Part shown: positions 8,001 to 16,600 of the stretch, piece after piece | How the letters are laid out: the number at the start of each line of letters is the position of its first letter | Position numbering within the stretch: the stretch's first letter is position 1 | Assembly: GCA_038239195.1 (NCBI GenBank) | Contig: JBBSEZ010000176.1 | Location: 1-18,516, forward strand | Reading direction: 5' to 3' | From: JBBSEZ01 sp038239195 | Lineage (GTDB): Bacteria > Planctomycetota > Planctomycetia > Gemmatales > Gemmataceae | DNA length: 18,516 nucleotides | Position numbers and translations under genes: made by a program | The notes under the pieces: generated by a model | Database searches by the model: none | Seen by the model: the letters and a program-made list of their open reading frames with translations, nothing else | What the model was told of the DNA's origin: nothing

Positions 8001-10774
8001 ACGTTCCCGGCGCAGGCGATGGCGGAGGTCGCGGGGCGCCCGATCCTGGCCGCGCTGCACCTGCTGCTGTCGGCCGAGCGGCTGTTCGTGCTGCCCGACG
8101 CGCAGCGACTCCCGGCGATCCTGGCGCAGAGCCGCAAGTTCCAGTCGCAGGGGCCCAACCAGCTCGCCGAGCAGGTGCTGGCGGCGCTGTACGAACTGCT
8201 GCGCGGCCTTCAGTCGGCCGACGAGCTGCGCAAGGGGGAACTGCTGCGCGAGGTGCTGGCGGACCAGCCGGAGCAGGTCTACGCGGGGCTGCTGACGGTG
8301 CTGCTGCGGCTGGTGTTTTTGCTGTACGCCGAGGACCGTGGGATGCTGCCGACCGATCCGGTGTACGTGAACCATTACTCGGTGACGGGGCTGTTCGAGC
8401 AGCTGCGCGCCGACGCGGGGCGCTATCCCGACACGATGGACCAGCGCTACGGGGCATGGTCACGGCTACTGACGCTGTTCCGGGTAGTGTATCACGGGGC
8501 GAGCCGCGGGAAGTTGAAGTTGCCCGAGCGGAAGGGGTATCTGCTCGATCCGCGTCGGTTCCCGTTTCTGGAGGGGCGTTTCCCTCACCCCCCAACCCCC
8601 TCTCCCAAGGAGGGATAGGGGGAGCCGGACAGAACACCGGAGGGGGCGCTGCTTCCTCCCCGGACCGTCCACAAACACTCTCCCCCTCTCCCGTTCTGGG
8701 AGAGGGGGTCGGGGGGTGAGGGAAGTCCGCCCCTCATCTCCGACGGCGCCCTCTTCCGGGTGCTGACGAACCTGATGGTGCTGGACGGCGAGCGGCTGTC
8801 GTACCGCAGCCCGGAGGTGGAGCAGATCGGCTCGGTGTACGAGACGGCGAGGGGCTTCCGCCTGGAGAAGGCGAAGGGCCGGTCGATCGCAGTGCGGCCG
8901 GCGACGGCCCACGGGGCGCCGGAGGTGCTCGACCTCGACGCGCTGCTGGCGGTGCCGACCGCCAACCGGGCGAAGTGGCTGAAGGAGCGCACGGGACAGG
9001 CGCTGGCGGCGGGTGGGGCGGCGGGGATGAAGTCGGCGCAGACGGTGGAGGCGCTGGTGTCGGCGCTGGGCGGCAAGGTGGCGCGGGCGGCGACTCCCAA
9101 CGTCGTGCCTCCCGGGGCGATGGTGTTGCAACCGAGCGACGAACGGCGGCGCTCGGGGTCGCACTACACGCCGCGCACCCTGACCGAGCCGATCGTGCGC
9201 ACCACGCTGAGGCCGGTGCTGGAGCGCCTGGCGAGCGGCCCACGCCGGAGCAGATCCTGAACCTCAAGGTGTGCGACCTGGCGATGGGCTCGGGGGAGTT
9301 TCTGGGGGAGGTGTGCCGCCAGCTCGGCGCGGCGCTCGTGGCCGCGTGGCGGGCGCACGGCGTGGTGCCGCCCATCCCGCCAGACGAGGACGAGGTCCTG
9401 CACGCGCAGCGGCTGGTGGCGCAGAACTGCCTGTACGGGGTGGACAAGAACCCGCTGGCGGTCGACCTGGCGAGGCTGTCGCTGTGGCTGGCGACGCTGG
9501 CGCGGGACCACCCGTTCACGTTCGTCGATCATGCGCTGCGGCACGGCGACTCGCTGGTGGGGCTGACGCGCGAGCAGATCGTCGGCTTCAACTGGGAGCC
9601 GAAGGCGCCGCAGATGTGCGTGTTGCGCTACATCGAGGGGCGCTTCAAGGAGGCGGCAGACCTGCGCCAGCGCATCCGCTCGGCGGGCGAGGACGTGACG
9701 CACTAGGAACTGTGCGAGTTGCTGCGGCTGGCGGACGTGGTGCAGGACGTGCTGCGGCGGGTGGGCGACCTGGTGGTGGCGGCGTTCTTCGAGCACGACA
9801 AGCCGCGGGCGCGCAACTCGAGGGTGGAGGAACTGGCCGACCGGGCGCGGCAGTGGCTGGAGTGCGGAGACGGCGAGGAGGCGCTGGGGCTGATTCAGGC
9901 GACGCTGCGCACGGGGGAGCGAGGGGTGCCGGCGTTTCACTGGGAGATCGAGTTTCCGGAGGTGTTTGAGAGGGAGAACGGGGGGCTCGATGCGATCGTG
10001 GGGAACCCGCCCTTCGAGGGCAAAAACAGCATCGCGGAAGGGCACCGCGAAAGCCACCCCGACTGGCTGAAACAGGCCCATGAGGAGTCGCACGGAAACG
10101 CGGACCTCGTGGCCCACTTCTTTCGGCGCGCGTTCGGCCTGCTCCGCCAGGAGGGGGCGTTTGGGCTGATCGCGACCAACACCATCGCCCGGGGCGACAC
10201 GCGCTCGACCGGCCTGCGATGGGTCTGCAAAAACGGGGGCACGATCTATGCCGCCACTCGCCGCCTGCGGTGGCCAGGCCAGGCCGCCGTGGTCGTGAGC
10301 CTCGTTCACGTCGCGAAGGGGGCGCGGGCCGGGCCGTTCGACCTCGACGGGAGAGAAGTGCCTGCCATCACGGCGTTCCTCTTCCACGCGGGGGGGCACG
10401 ATGACCCGGCGCGGCTGGCGGCAAACGCGAACCGGAGCTTCCAGGGTAGCATTGTCCTGGGCATGGGCTTCACGTTCGACGACACGGATCGGACGGGCGC
10501 GGCCTCGCCGCTTTCGGAGATGCGGGCGCTGATCGCGAAGGACTCACGGAACGCCGAGCGCATTTTTCCCTACATCGGCGGAGAGGAGGTGAACGACAGC
10601 CCGACGCATGCGCATCATCGGTACGTCATCAACTTCGGGACGATGACGGAGGAAGAAGCACGCCGGTGGCCCTGCCTGATGCAGATCGTCGAGGAGAGGG
10701 TGAAGCCGCAACGACTGACAGATAAACGGGATGATGGGCGGGGCGGGGGGAAGGGAAAGAGACGGCAGCGATGA
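8001..10774 (+). pseudogene. drmMI: drmMI remnant, DISARM adenine-N6 DNA methyltransferase
   Basis: In DISARM this enzyme methylates host DNA to mark it as self. Recognisable sequence begins at TFPAQAMAEVAGRP (about 8001) and shows the N-terminal LVFLLYAEDRG motif (8325-8342) of type IIG/PglX-like methylases. A 141-bp inverted-repeat element (8582-8722) then interrupts it and brings a TAG (8616-8618). Homology resumes in the same frame (LISDGALFRVLTNL), shifts frame near 9238-9242, and passes through motif I, here CDLAMGSGEFL where CDPAMGSGAFL is usual. There is an amber stop at 9704-9706, after which GNPPF (motif IV NPPF, 10004-10015) is intact. Homology stops near 10735 in KPQRLTDKRD, followed by a short unrelated Gly/Arg tail to TGA at 10772-10774. 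The C-terminal target-recognition part is lost. At least four independent lesions make it inactive. Confidence 0.8.
8582..8722. repeat. 141-bp MITE-like element with 26-bp inverted ends
   Basis: The ends (8582-8607 and 8697-8722) are inverted copies of each other with one mismatch over 26 bases. Each begins CCCTCACCCCCC and ends in CTCTCCCA. The interior has no coding content. The element sits inside drmMI, with recognisable methylase sequence directly on both sides. No clear target duplication is seen. C-rich repeats of this kind are, as far as I recall, scattered widely in planctomycete genomes. Confidence 0.75.
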
Positions 10775-10836
10775 AGGGGCAGGGCCCGAACCTGCGACCT
10801 TTGGGTTCCGTAGGCCGATGCTCTATCCCCCGTAGG
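10762..10836 (-). other. tRNA-like 3' remnant, possibly from tRNA-Arg
   Basis: On the minus strand the sequence reads GGATAGAGC (D-arm side), then CTACGGA as a possible anticodon loop (ACG, Arg), then GCAGG-TTCGGGC-CCTGC as a well-formed T arm. The anticodon stem pairs at only 3 of 5 positions, the 5' half of the D stem is missing, and no matching 5' acceptor strand is found. It is therefore a degenerate piece, not a working tRNA. It lies directly after the broken end of drmMI, at the edge of the inserted block. Confidence 0.3.
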
Positions 10837-11132
10837 TGACAATGTGCCCCGAAGGCACCCGTCCCTTTACCACGGCGGTCAAGCCGCTGCCTGCTCTGCC
10901 ACCAGAAACGCCACATCGCGGAGCACGCCGTTCTTCCTCCCACGCCCACCACGAAGAAGCTCGACGAGAAGGAGACAAGCGGAAGGCGCCGAAAAAGCGG
11001 CATTGCCCGAAGTGATGCCTTCGCCTCGCCGCCCCCGCGTTCAACGGCCGGAGCATTATCTACCGCTGACGATTTCTCCGCCGGGCGCAAGCTCTGAATT
11101 AACTGAAGGATGCGTCTGTTTTTCTCCGTTCG

Positions 11133-11149
11133 TACACCAACAAGGTGTA
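11133..11149. promoter_or_regulatory. Possible operator: TACACC-N5-GGTGTA inverted repeat
   Basis: A perfect 6-bp inverted repeat (11133-11138 and 11144-11149) lies in an AT-rich patch. The half-site GGTGTA recurs at 11188-11193, overlapping a candidate -10 element. Short paired half-sites of this type suit ribbon-helix-helix repressors, and a small RHH-like gene lies downstream, so self-regulation is a plausible inference. Confidence 0.35.
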
Positions 11150-11168
11150 TAGAAATCACCTCATGCGC

Positions 11169-11197
11169 TTGACGGATGTGTAAAAAAGGTGTAAAAA
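11169..11197 (+). promoter_or_regulatory. Putative sigma70-like promoter
   Basis: TTGACG (11169-11174) is followed after 17 bases by TAAAAA (11192-11197) in one of the few AT-rich patches of the window. It points toward the RHH and membrane-protein genes, but the leader would be nearly 300 bases long. Confidence 0.4.
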
Positions 11198-11495
11198 TTA
11201 GCCCAGCCAAGGAAAGCAGCGTGACGGCCCCACAACCTTCGAGAGATTGGCCCTTTTGTGGTGCAACAGTTCCAGGTCGTGAACACCAACCCGGCCCGGT
11301 TTGAGTAACACGCCAGCGTCCTCGCTAGCGAAGGGCGTGACGCGATCTCTGTCCTGCCTGGCGAAGTACGTGACGCTGACCAGGGAGGGCCCCCTGGAGG
11401 TGTTGAACGAGTGCGGAAAGCAACGGGGCCGCATTCTGGAGCGGTTCCGTTGCCTCGAACAGAGCAACCAGAACGTCCGAACGGGAGGTGGAGAA

Positions 11496-11702
11496 ATGGC
11501 CAGCAAACTGAACGTGCAATTCAACGACCGGCAGACCAAGAGGCTGGAAAGCATGGCCGACGAGCTCGGGACTACCAAGGCCGGCGTCCTCAAGACCGCC
11601 CTCTCGCTTCTGGAAGTGGCGCTGCGCGAGAAAAAGGAGGGCAACTCGCTCGGCGTCATCAAGGGCGAGAAAGTGGTGAAGGAAATCATCGGCATCGAGT
11701 GA
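11496..11702 (+). CDS. Small ribbon-helix-helix-like protein
   Basis: A 68-residue protein starting at an ATG preceded by GGGAGGTGGAG. The sequence begins with a strand-like KLNVQFNDRQTKRLE, then ADELGTTKAGVLKTALSLLEVAL, a helix-turn-helix spacing like that of CopG/Arc-type RHH DNA-binding proteins, and ends with KGEKVVKEIIGIE. RHH proteins bind DNA as dimers and often repress their own operon or act as antitoxins. The membrane-protein gene starts 7 bases after its stop, so the two are almost certainly one transcription unit. No partner toxin of known type is present. Unlike the surrounding drm genes it shows no lesion. A specific role cannot be given. Confidence 0.7.
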   Translation: MASKLNVQFNDRQTKRLESMADELGTTKAGVLKTALSLLEVALREKKEGNSLGVIKGEKVVKEIIGIE

Positions 11703-11709
11703 GGGCCCC

Positions 11710-12057
11710 ATGAGTACGACGCCCCAGAACGACCCGGCCCAACCGGCGAAGATCAACCTCAAGGATGAGACTGCCCACTCGGAGTGGAAGACGGGCCTCA
11801 TCGTCGGCTTCGAGCAGCGAGCCTCCCTGGCAATCGCCCAGTGGGTGTTGATCATCTTCGGGGGCGTGTACCTCCTCGCCTTCGTCGCCACGTTCGTGCT
11901 CTTCTCGAAGAGCGACGCGACCTTCGAGAAGGGTTCGGAATTGGTGCGCTTCCTCATCCAGTCGCTCTTGCCGCTCGTGACCCTGGCGGTGGGCTACTAC
12001 CTCGGGGACAGGACCAGGCAACAGCAGCAGGAAGCGTCCTCGACCAGAAAGAAGTGA
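11710..12057 (+). CDS. Small two-helix membrane protein, function unknown
   Basis: A 115-residue protein that I do not recognise as a named family. The N-terminal 40 residues are polar. Transmembrane helix 1 covers about residues 42-65 (IAQWVLIIFGGVYLLAFVAT) and helix 2 about 81-99 (FLIQSLLPLVTLAVGYYLG), with a short charged loop between. The tail is basic and Gln-rich (DRTRQQQQEASSTRKK). The helix-2 pattern LLPLVTLAVGYYLG followed by a basic tail resembles many small uncharacterised membrane proteins. GTGAGGG just before the ATG can serve as a ribosome binding site and overlaps the stop of the RHH gene, suggesting coupled expression. It could be a membrane effector controlled by its neighbour, but this is inference from the pairing only. 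Confidence 0.7.
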   Translation: MSTTPQNDPAQPAKINLKDETAHSEWKTGLIVGFEQRASLAIAQWVLIIFGGVYLLAFVATFVLFSKSDATFEKGSELVRFLIQSLLPLVTLAVGYYLGDRTRQQQQEASSTRKK

Positions 12058-12064
12058 GGGACAT

Positions 12065-12089
12065 GGTGGGCCCCGAAAAGTGGGCCACC
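12065..12089. terminator. Hairpin between convergent genes
   Basis: GGTGG-CCC (with one bulged G) pairs with GGGCCACC across the loop CGAAAAGT. It lies just after the membrane-protein stop and before the tail of the minus-strand toxin gene. There is no T-run, so it may only be a weak terminator for either side. Confidence 0.3.
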
Positions 12090-12161
12090 TGGTAACCGCG
12101 CGCGCCAGCCGTCGTTCCCCTCCTACCGACCCGCTCAACTCGGCAGCCAGGTGACGGTGAA

Positions 12162-12581
12162 CTACTCACCCTCTTGCTGCGGGAGGTCTATGCGGGTACT
12201 TCCGTCGCGGAAAATCGTGGCGATAAGGGCGGCCCCAACGTGCGCAGCGGCCAGGCTCAGGACCTGCGGCATGGCGGTGCGAAACGCGCCGATCATCTCT
12301 TCGCCCGTGAGGTCCTGACGTGCCAAAAAGAATGCCCGCACCTTTGCATCGACGAGAGCTTGGCGCTCGTGTTCCGTTCGGCGGATCGCGGGATCTTTGG
12401 ATAGCACTCCCCAGCCCCGCCGCCCCGCCTCTGCCAGCCAGACGACGTCCGGTGTCGTCGGGTCGGGGAAGTGCTGGTCGTGAATTTCCACGGTGTGCCC
12501 GTCCTGGCGCAGGGCGGTCGGCACGATCTTGCTACCCAGCGAGCGATCGATGAACAGGACGACGGGCGCTTCAGGAGACAT
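12162..12581 (-). CDS. PIN-like (DUF5615/VapC45-type) toxin
   Basis: A 139-residue protein opening with VVLFIDRSLGSKIVPTALRQDGHTVEIHDQHF, the classic start of PIN-like ribonucleases of the DUF5615/VapC45 group. Acidic residues suited to metal binding are Asp12 (FIDRSLG), Asp45 (PDVVWLAEAG) and Asp63 (LSKDPAIRR). Such proteins are the presumed RNase toxins of type II toxin-antitoxin pairs. Its ATG overlaps the end of the DUF433 gene by 11 bases, so translation is probably coupled. The frame is intact and ends with TAG. Since the antitoxin gene is frameshifted, this toxin may be silent, harmless or controlled in another way. Confidence 0.75.
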   Translation of the reverse strand: MSPEAPVVLFIDRSLGSKIVPTALRQDGHTVEIHDQHFPDPTTPDVVWLAEAGRRGWGVLSKDPAIRRTEHERQALVDAKVRAFFLARQDLTGEEMIGAFRTAMPQVLSLAAAHVGAALIATIFRDGSTRIDLPQQEGE

Positions 12582-13271
12582 GGAAGCCCTCGTACCGGAG
12601 AACTTCCTCGACTTCGTCCACCTTTAGCCCGTAATCATCGGCCAGGGAAGCAACCGGCTCCCCCGCCTGGAAGCGCCCCCAGATCGCGTCGGTCGGGGCC
12701 CGGTGCGCACGAACGCGGGGTTGCCAAAACGGATTTGCGGGGCGATGGCGATGAGCTTCGGCGCATCCTCCGGGTTGGGCCGTGTGAACGGATAGAGCCG
12801 AGCCGGAGCGCCGTCCTCCCCCCATTCCACCCGGGACAGGTGCAGATCGAGAAGGTGACGGTATTTGGGCGCCTCAGCAACTTCTATCTTGAAAGCACGG
12901 AGGTACACCTCAATGAGGTGCTCGCCGACCTTCCCCTGCCAGCCAGCCTCGTCCGGCGGGTTGTGGGCGACATCCTCGATTGCACGAACAGCGGGCCAGG
13001 TGTTGAGCTCGAGCCCCTTCCCGCCGAGCTCGCCCCAGCGGGCGAGGACAGAAATGACGTGGGCGCTCACCAGTTGGCGAAAGGAAAACTGTGGTTTGTC
13101 CAGTTTCTCGTTGATGAGAGGGCCCACCGAGCGCCGTTTACCGAGGATCGCCCCTGGGTTCACCAGCCCAGCAACCGCGGCCCAGGGAGCGTGCAGGTAT
13201 CGGCAAGCGTCCTGAAGGGAGTAAACGGGGACGTCGGCAGGGTGCTGTTTGGGAGTGACTGTTGCCCGCAT
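12571..13271 (-). pseudogene. DUF433 antitoxin gene with a one-base frameshift
   Basis: The ATG at 13271 has GGAG 8 bases upstream. The N-terminal part (PVYSLQDACRYLHAPWAAV) resembles a MerR-like helix-turn-helix. The C-terminal DUF433 domain is split over two frames: IRFGNPAFVRT is read in the first frame, and PTDAIWGRFQAGEPVASLADDYGLKVDEVEEVLRYE in the next. The switch lies at about 12699-12703, where ACCGGGCCC would read correctly as ACCCGGGCCC, so one C is missing. DUF433 proteins are the usual partners of DUF5615-type PIN toxins, matching the downstream gene. Without the frame change the product would be about 233 residues. With it, the DUF433 helices are replaced by an unrelated tail. 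A sequencing or assembly error in a C/G run cannot be excluded. Confidence 0.75.
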
Positions 13272-13694
13272 AGTTGCTGCTCCGTTGAGGCCAGGGCCTG
13301 CGCCAGCATAGCACCGGGGCCAGGGGTAGGGCACCCCAGGCGGCCGACTGCGCCAGGGACGGTTGCCCAGAACGAAGACAGACGACCACCCGGCTCGGTT
13401 CGGCGGTCCGGCACGCCGTGGCCCAGGATGCCGGTCCTCGCGCACGCCCTGCAATTACCCAGACAGTAGCCGTTGCCGATTCAGCGGGGCAAGACCGCCG
13501 CCGAGCGAGGCGCCGGGTTTTTCTGTACCATCTCGCCCCTGCTCCTTTTATCTTGCGAGGGGGGCCAGGGAAAGAACTCGAAAGCACTGCAACCGGCCTC
13601 GACGGGCCGAACCGATCCGCAACGGGCCTTCCCCCAGGGAAACCGAACCTGTTACGCTCCCGAACGAGTTCCCGGCAACAATCGAGGAGCCCCC
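13272..13694. other. Intergenic stretch before drmA
   Basis: No gene is recognised in these 423 bases, which lie between the divergent antitoxin and drmA genes and must hold both promoters. No clear -35/-10 pair was found by eye. GAGGAG at 13684-13689 is the ribosome binding site for the drmA GTG start. I found no lost C-terminal part of drmMI here. Confidence 0.5.
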
Positions 13695-16600
13695 GTGACC
13701 TCCTGCGAAGTCCGTGCCAACCTGGTCCACGCTCTCGGCCTCGACCTCATCGGGCCCGACAAGGGCGGCGACCTGCAAGACGAGGTGTTGCCCCAGTCGC
13801 CCTCGCGCTGGTATCTCACCGGCTTCCTCGTTCCCCTCGACGCCGGCGAATCGCAAAAGGGCGACGACACCGGCAACGAGAACGTCGATGAGGCCGGCGA
13901 CAGCGCGGGCCTCGAAGACCACACGCCCGAGCCCGCCGCCGCCCGCCGCGCGCCCTTCCCCTCCTCGATGGGCCTCAGCCTGCACCTGCCCGCCGCCGCC
14001 CGACAGGTGCGCGTCGTGGTCGCCTGGGGAGACTACCGCCGCCTCGAAGAAGGGGTCGCGGAAGTGGACGAGAGCGGCAAGCCCGCGTCGGTGCGCTGGC
14101 AGCGCACCCCGCGCCGCGAGGAGATGAGCCTCCCCCTGCCCAGCGCCGGCCCGCCCGTCGCGCACGACGTTCCCCACAGCGACGGGCTCCAAGTCGTGCT
14201 CTCGGTGCGGCCCGTGTAGGTGGCCGGGCGCTCCAGGAGCGCGTTCCCAGGGGAACGCGCTCCGTGGCGGTCTTCCTCGTCAACCGGCGCAAGCCACAGC
14301 CCGACGAAACGCGCGACGCCGGCTTCGTGTTCCAGGCCGCCCTCGAAGTTCACGCCGACGCCCCGCTCGTCCCCCGGCCCAACCTCCGCGGCCTGGGCTC
14401 CAAGGACTGGGACGAGCAGGTGGCCGACTTGCAGTATCGCGACGCCTTCGAGTACGCCGTCGGCCAACGTCGCCACGCGTGCCGTCCTCGGCCCCGAGGG
14501 CGAATGCCGCGAGGCCCACACGCGCTGGCTGCCCGGCGCCGAGGTCGAGCGCGTGGCGCCCACGGCCATCGAGGGCGCGGAACTGAAGATGGAAGCGCTC
14601 GCCCAGCTCGCCGACGGCCCCGCCGCCCGTGCCGCCCTCTCCGCCTTGCCGGAGCGCTACCGGGCCTGGATCGCAGCCCAGGCCGCCAGCGCCCCGACCA
14701 GCCCGAAGAACCGGAAGGAGACCGCCCAGGAATTGCTGCGCCGCGCGCGAATCGCCGCCGACCGCATCGAGGCGGGCATCCACTTGCTCCAGGACGAGGC
14801 GGTGCGCTCGGCGTTCTGCCTCGCCAACAAGACGATGGCGGTCGCGGCCCGGCGGCGCGAGGCGCAGCGCCTGGCCCAGGCGCCGGACAAGGTGGGGCCG
14901 CCCGCCTGGCGCCCTTTCCAGCTCGCCTTTCTCCTCATGAACGTGCGCGGCATCGCCGAGCCGGCGCACGCCGACCGCGAGGTGGTCGATCTGCTGTTCT
15001 TCCCCACGGGCGGTGGCAAGACGGAGGCCTACCTCGGCCTGGCCGCCTTCACGCTCGTTCTGCGCCGGCTGCGCCACCCGGGGCTGCGCTCGGTGGGGCT
15101 GGGCGTGCTGATGCGCTACACCCTGCGCCTGCTCACGCTCGACCAGCTCGGCCGGGCGGCGGCGCTATTCTGCGCGCTGGAGCGCGAGCGCCAGCAGGAC
15201 GTGGACCGGCTGGGCACCTGGCCGTTCGAGATCGGCCTGTGGGTGGGCCAGGCGGCGACGCCCAACGTGATGGGCCGCAAGGGAGACAATAACCCCCACT
15301 CCGCCCGCTCCCGCACCGTCGCCTACAAGAACAACAGCCAGAAGGCCTCGCCGATCCCGCTCGAAGAGTGCCCCTGGTGCGGCACGCGCTTCGCGCCCGC
15401 CTCGTTTCAGTTGCTGCCCGGCCCCGACGAGCCGCTCGACCTGCGCGTGAGCTGCGTCAACCGGCGCTGCGACTTCTCCGGCCGCGAGCACCTGCCGATC
15501 CTCGCCGTCGATGACCCGATCTACAGCCGCCTCCCCTGCTTCCTGATCGCCACCGTGGACAAGTTCGCCGCCATGCCCTGGACGGGCGAGGTGGGCGGCT
15601 TCTTCGGGCGCGTGGACCGGCACGACCGCGACGGGTTCCACGGGCCCTGCGACCCCGCGCGCGGCCTGCCCCTGCCGGCGCCGCCGCAACCGCCCGAACT
15701 CGTCATCCAGGACGAGCTCCACCTGATCTCCGGGCCGATGGGCACGATGGTCGGCCTCTCCGAGACGGCCCTCGACAAACTGTGCGCGCGCAAGGTGGGC
15801 GGCAAGATCATCCGGCCCAAGGTCGTGGCCTCGACGGCGACCGTGCGGCGCGCCGAGCGCCAGATCCGGGCGCTGTTCAACCGCCAGGCCGTGGACGTCT
15901 TCCCCCCGCCCGGCCCCGACCGGCGCGATTCGTTCTTCGCGCGCTCCCACCGTCCGCACGAGAGCAACGCGCGCCTCTATCTCGGCGTGGCCGCGCAGGG
16001 CCGCAGCCTCAAGGTCGTGTTGCTGCGCGTCTACCTCGCCCTGATGAGCGCCGCGCAAAAGGACTATGTCGCTGCGGGCGGCAAGAAGAACGCGGCCAAC
16101 CCGGCCGACCCCTACATGACGCTGCTCGGCTACTTCAACGCCCTGCGCGAGCTGGGCGGGAGCCGGCGCATCGTCGAGGACGAGGTCACGACGCGCTTGA
16201 CGGGCTACGGCTCGCGGCGGCGGGAAAACGACGCGGGGCTGTTCGCCGACCGCAAGATCGCCTACGAGGTGGTCGAGCTGACCTCGCGCGTGAGCACCGA
16301 CAAGGTCGCGGAGGCAAAGCGGCGGCTGGCGCTGCCGTTCGACGCCGACGAGCGCGTGGACGTTGCCATTGCCACGAACATGATCTCGGTGGGCCTCGAC
16401 GTCACGCGCCTGGGGCTGATGGTGGTGCTGGGCCAGCCCAAGACGAGCGCCGAGTACATCCAGGCGACCAGCCGCGTCGGCCGCGACCTCGACAAGCCCG
16501 GCCTGGTGGTGACGCTGCTCAACGTCCACCGGCCGCGCGACCGCTCGCACTACGAGCGCTTCGCCGCCTATCACGAGTCGTTTTATCGCTCGGTCGAGGC

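Larger units (their letters stand above)
10775..11495. other. Non-coding stretch at the start of the inserted block
   Basis: I see no convincing gene here. The first part holds the end of the tRNA-like remnant. A small hairpin GTGCC-CCGAA-GGCAC lies at about 10849-10863. An AT-rich patch (about 11087-11205) stands out from the GC-rich surroundings and carries the promoter and operator-like signals listed separately. The last 290 bases before the RHH gene are open in its frame but without recognisable homology. Confidence 0.5.

Noticed and set aside
7040..8158. Minus-strand open frame over the drmD remnant
   Set aside because: The plus strand carries clear SNF2 motifs; the minus translation resembles nothing known and crosses the drmD start region.
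8582..8722. CRISPR array
   Set aside because: There are only two copies, in inverted orientation, with no regular spacers.
9164..10399. Minus-strand open frame opposite drmMI
   Set aside because: It is antisense to methylase motifs I and IV; its His/Arg/Pro-rich composition is typical of shadow frames.
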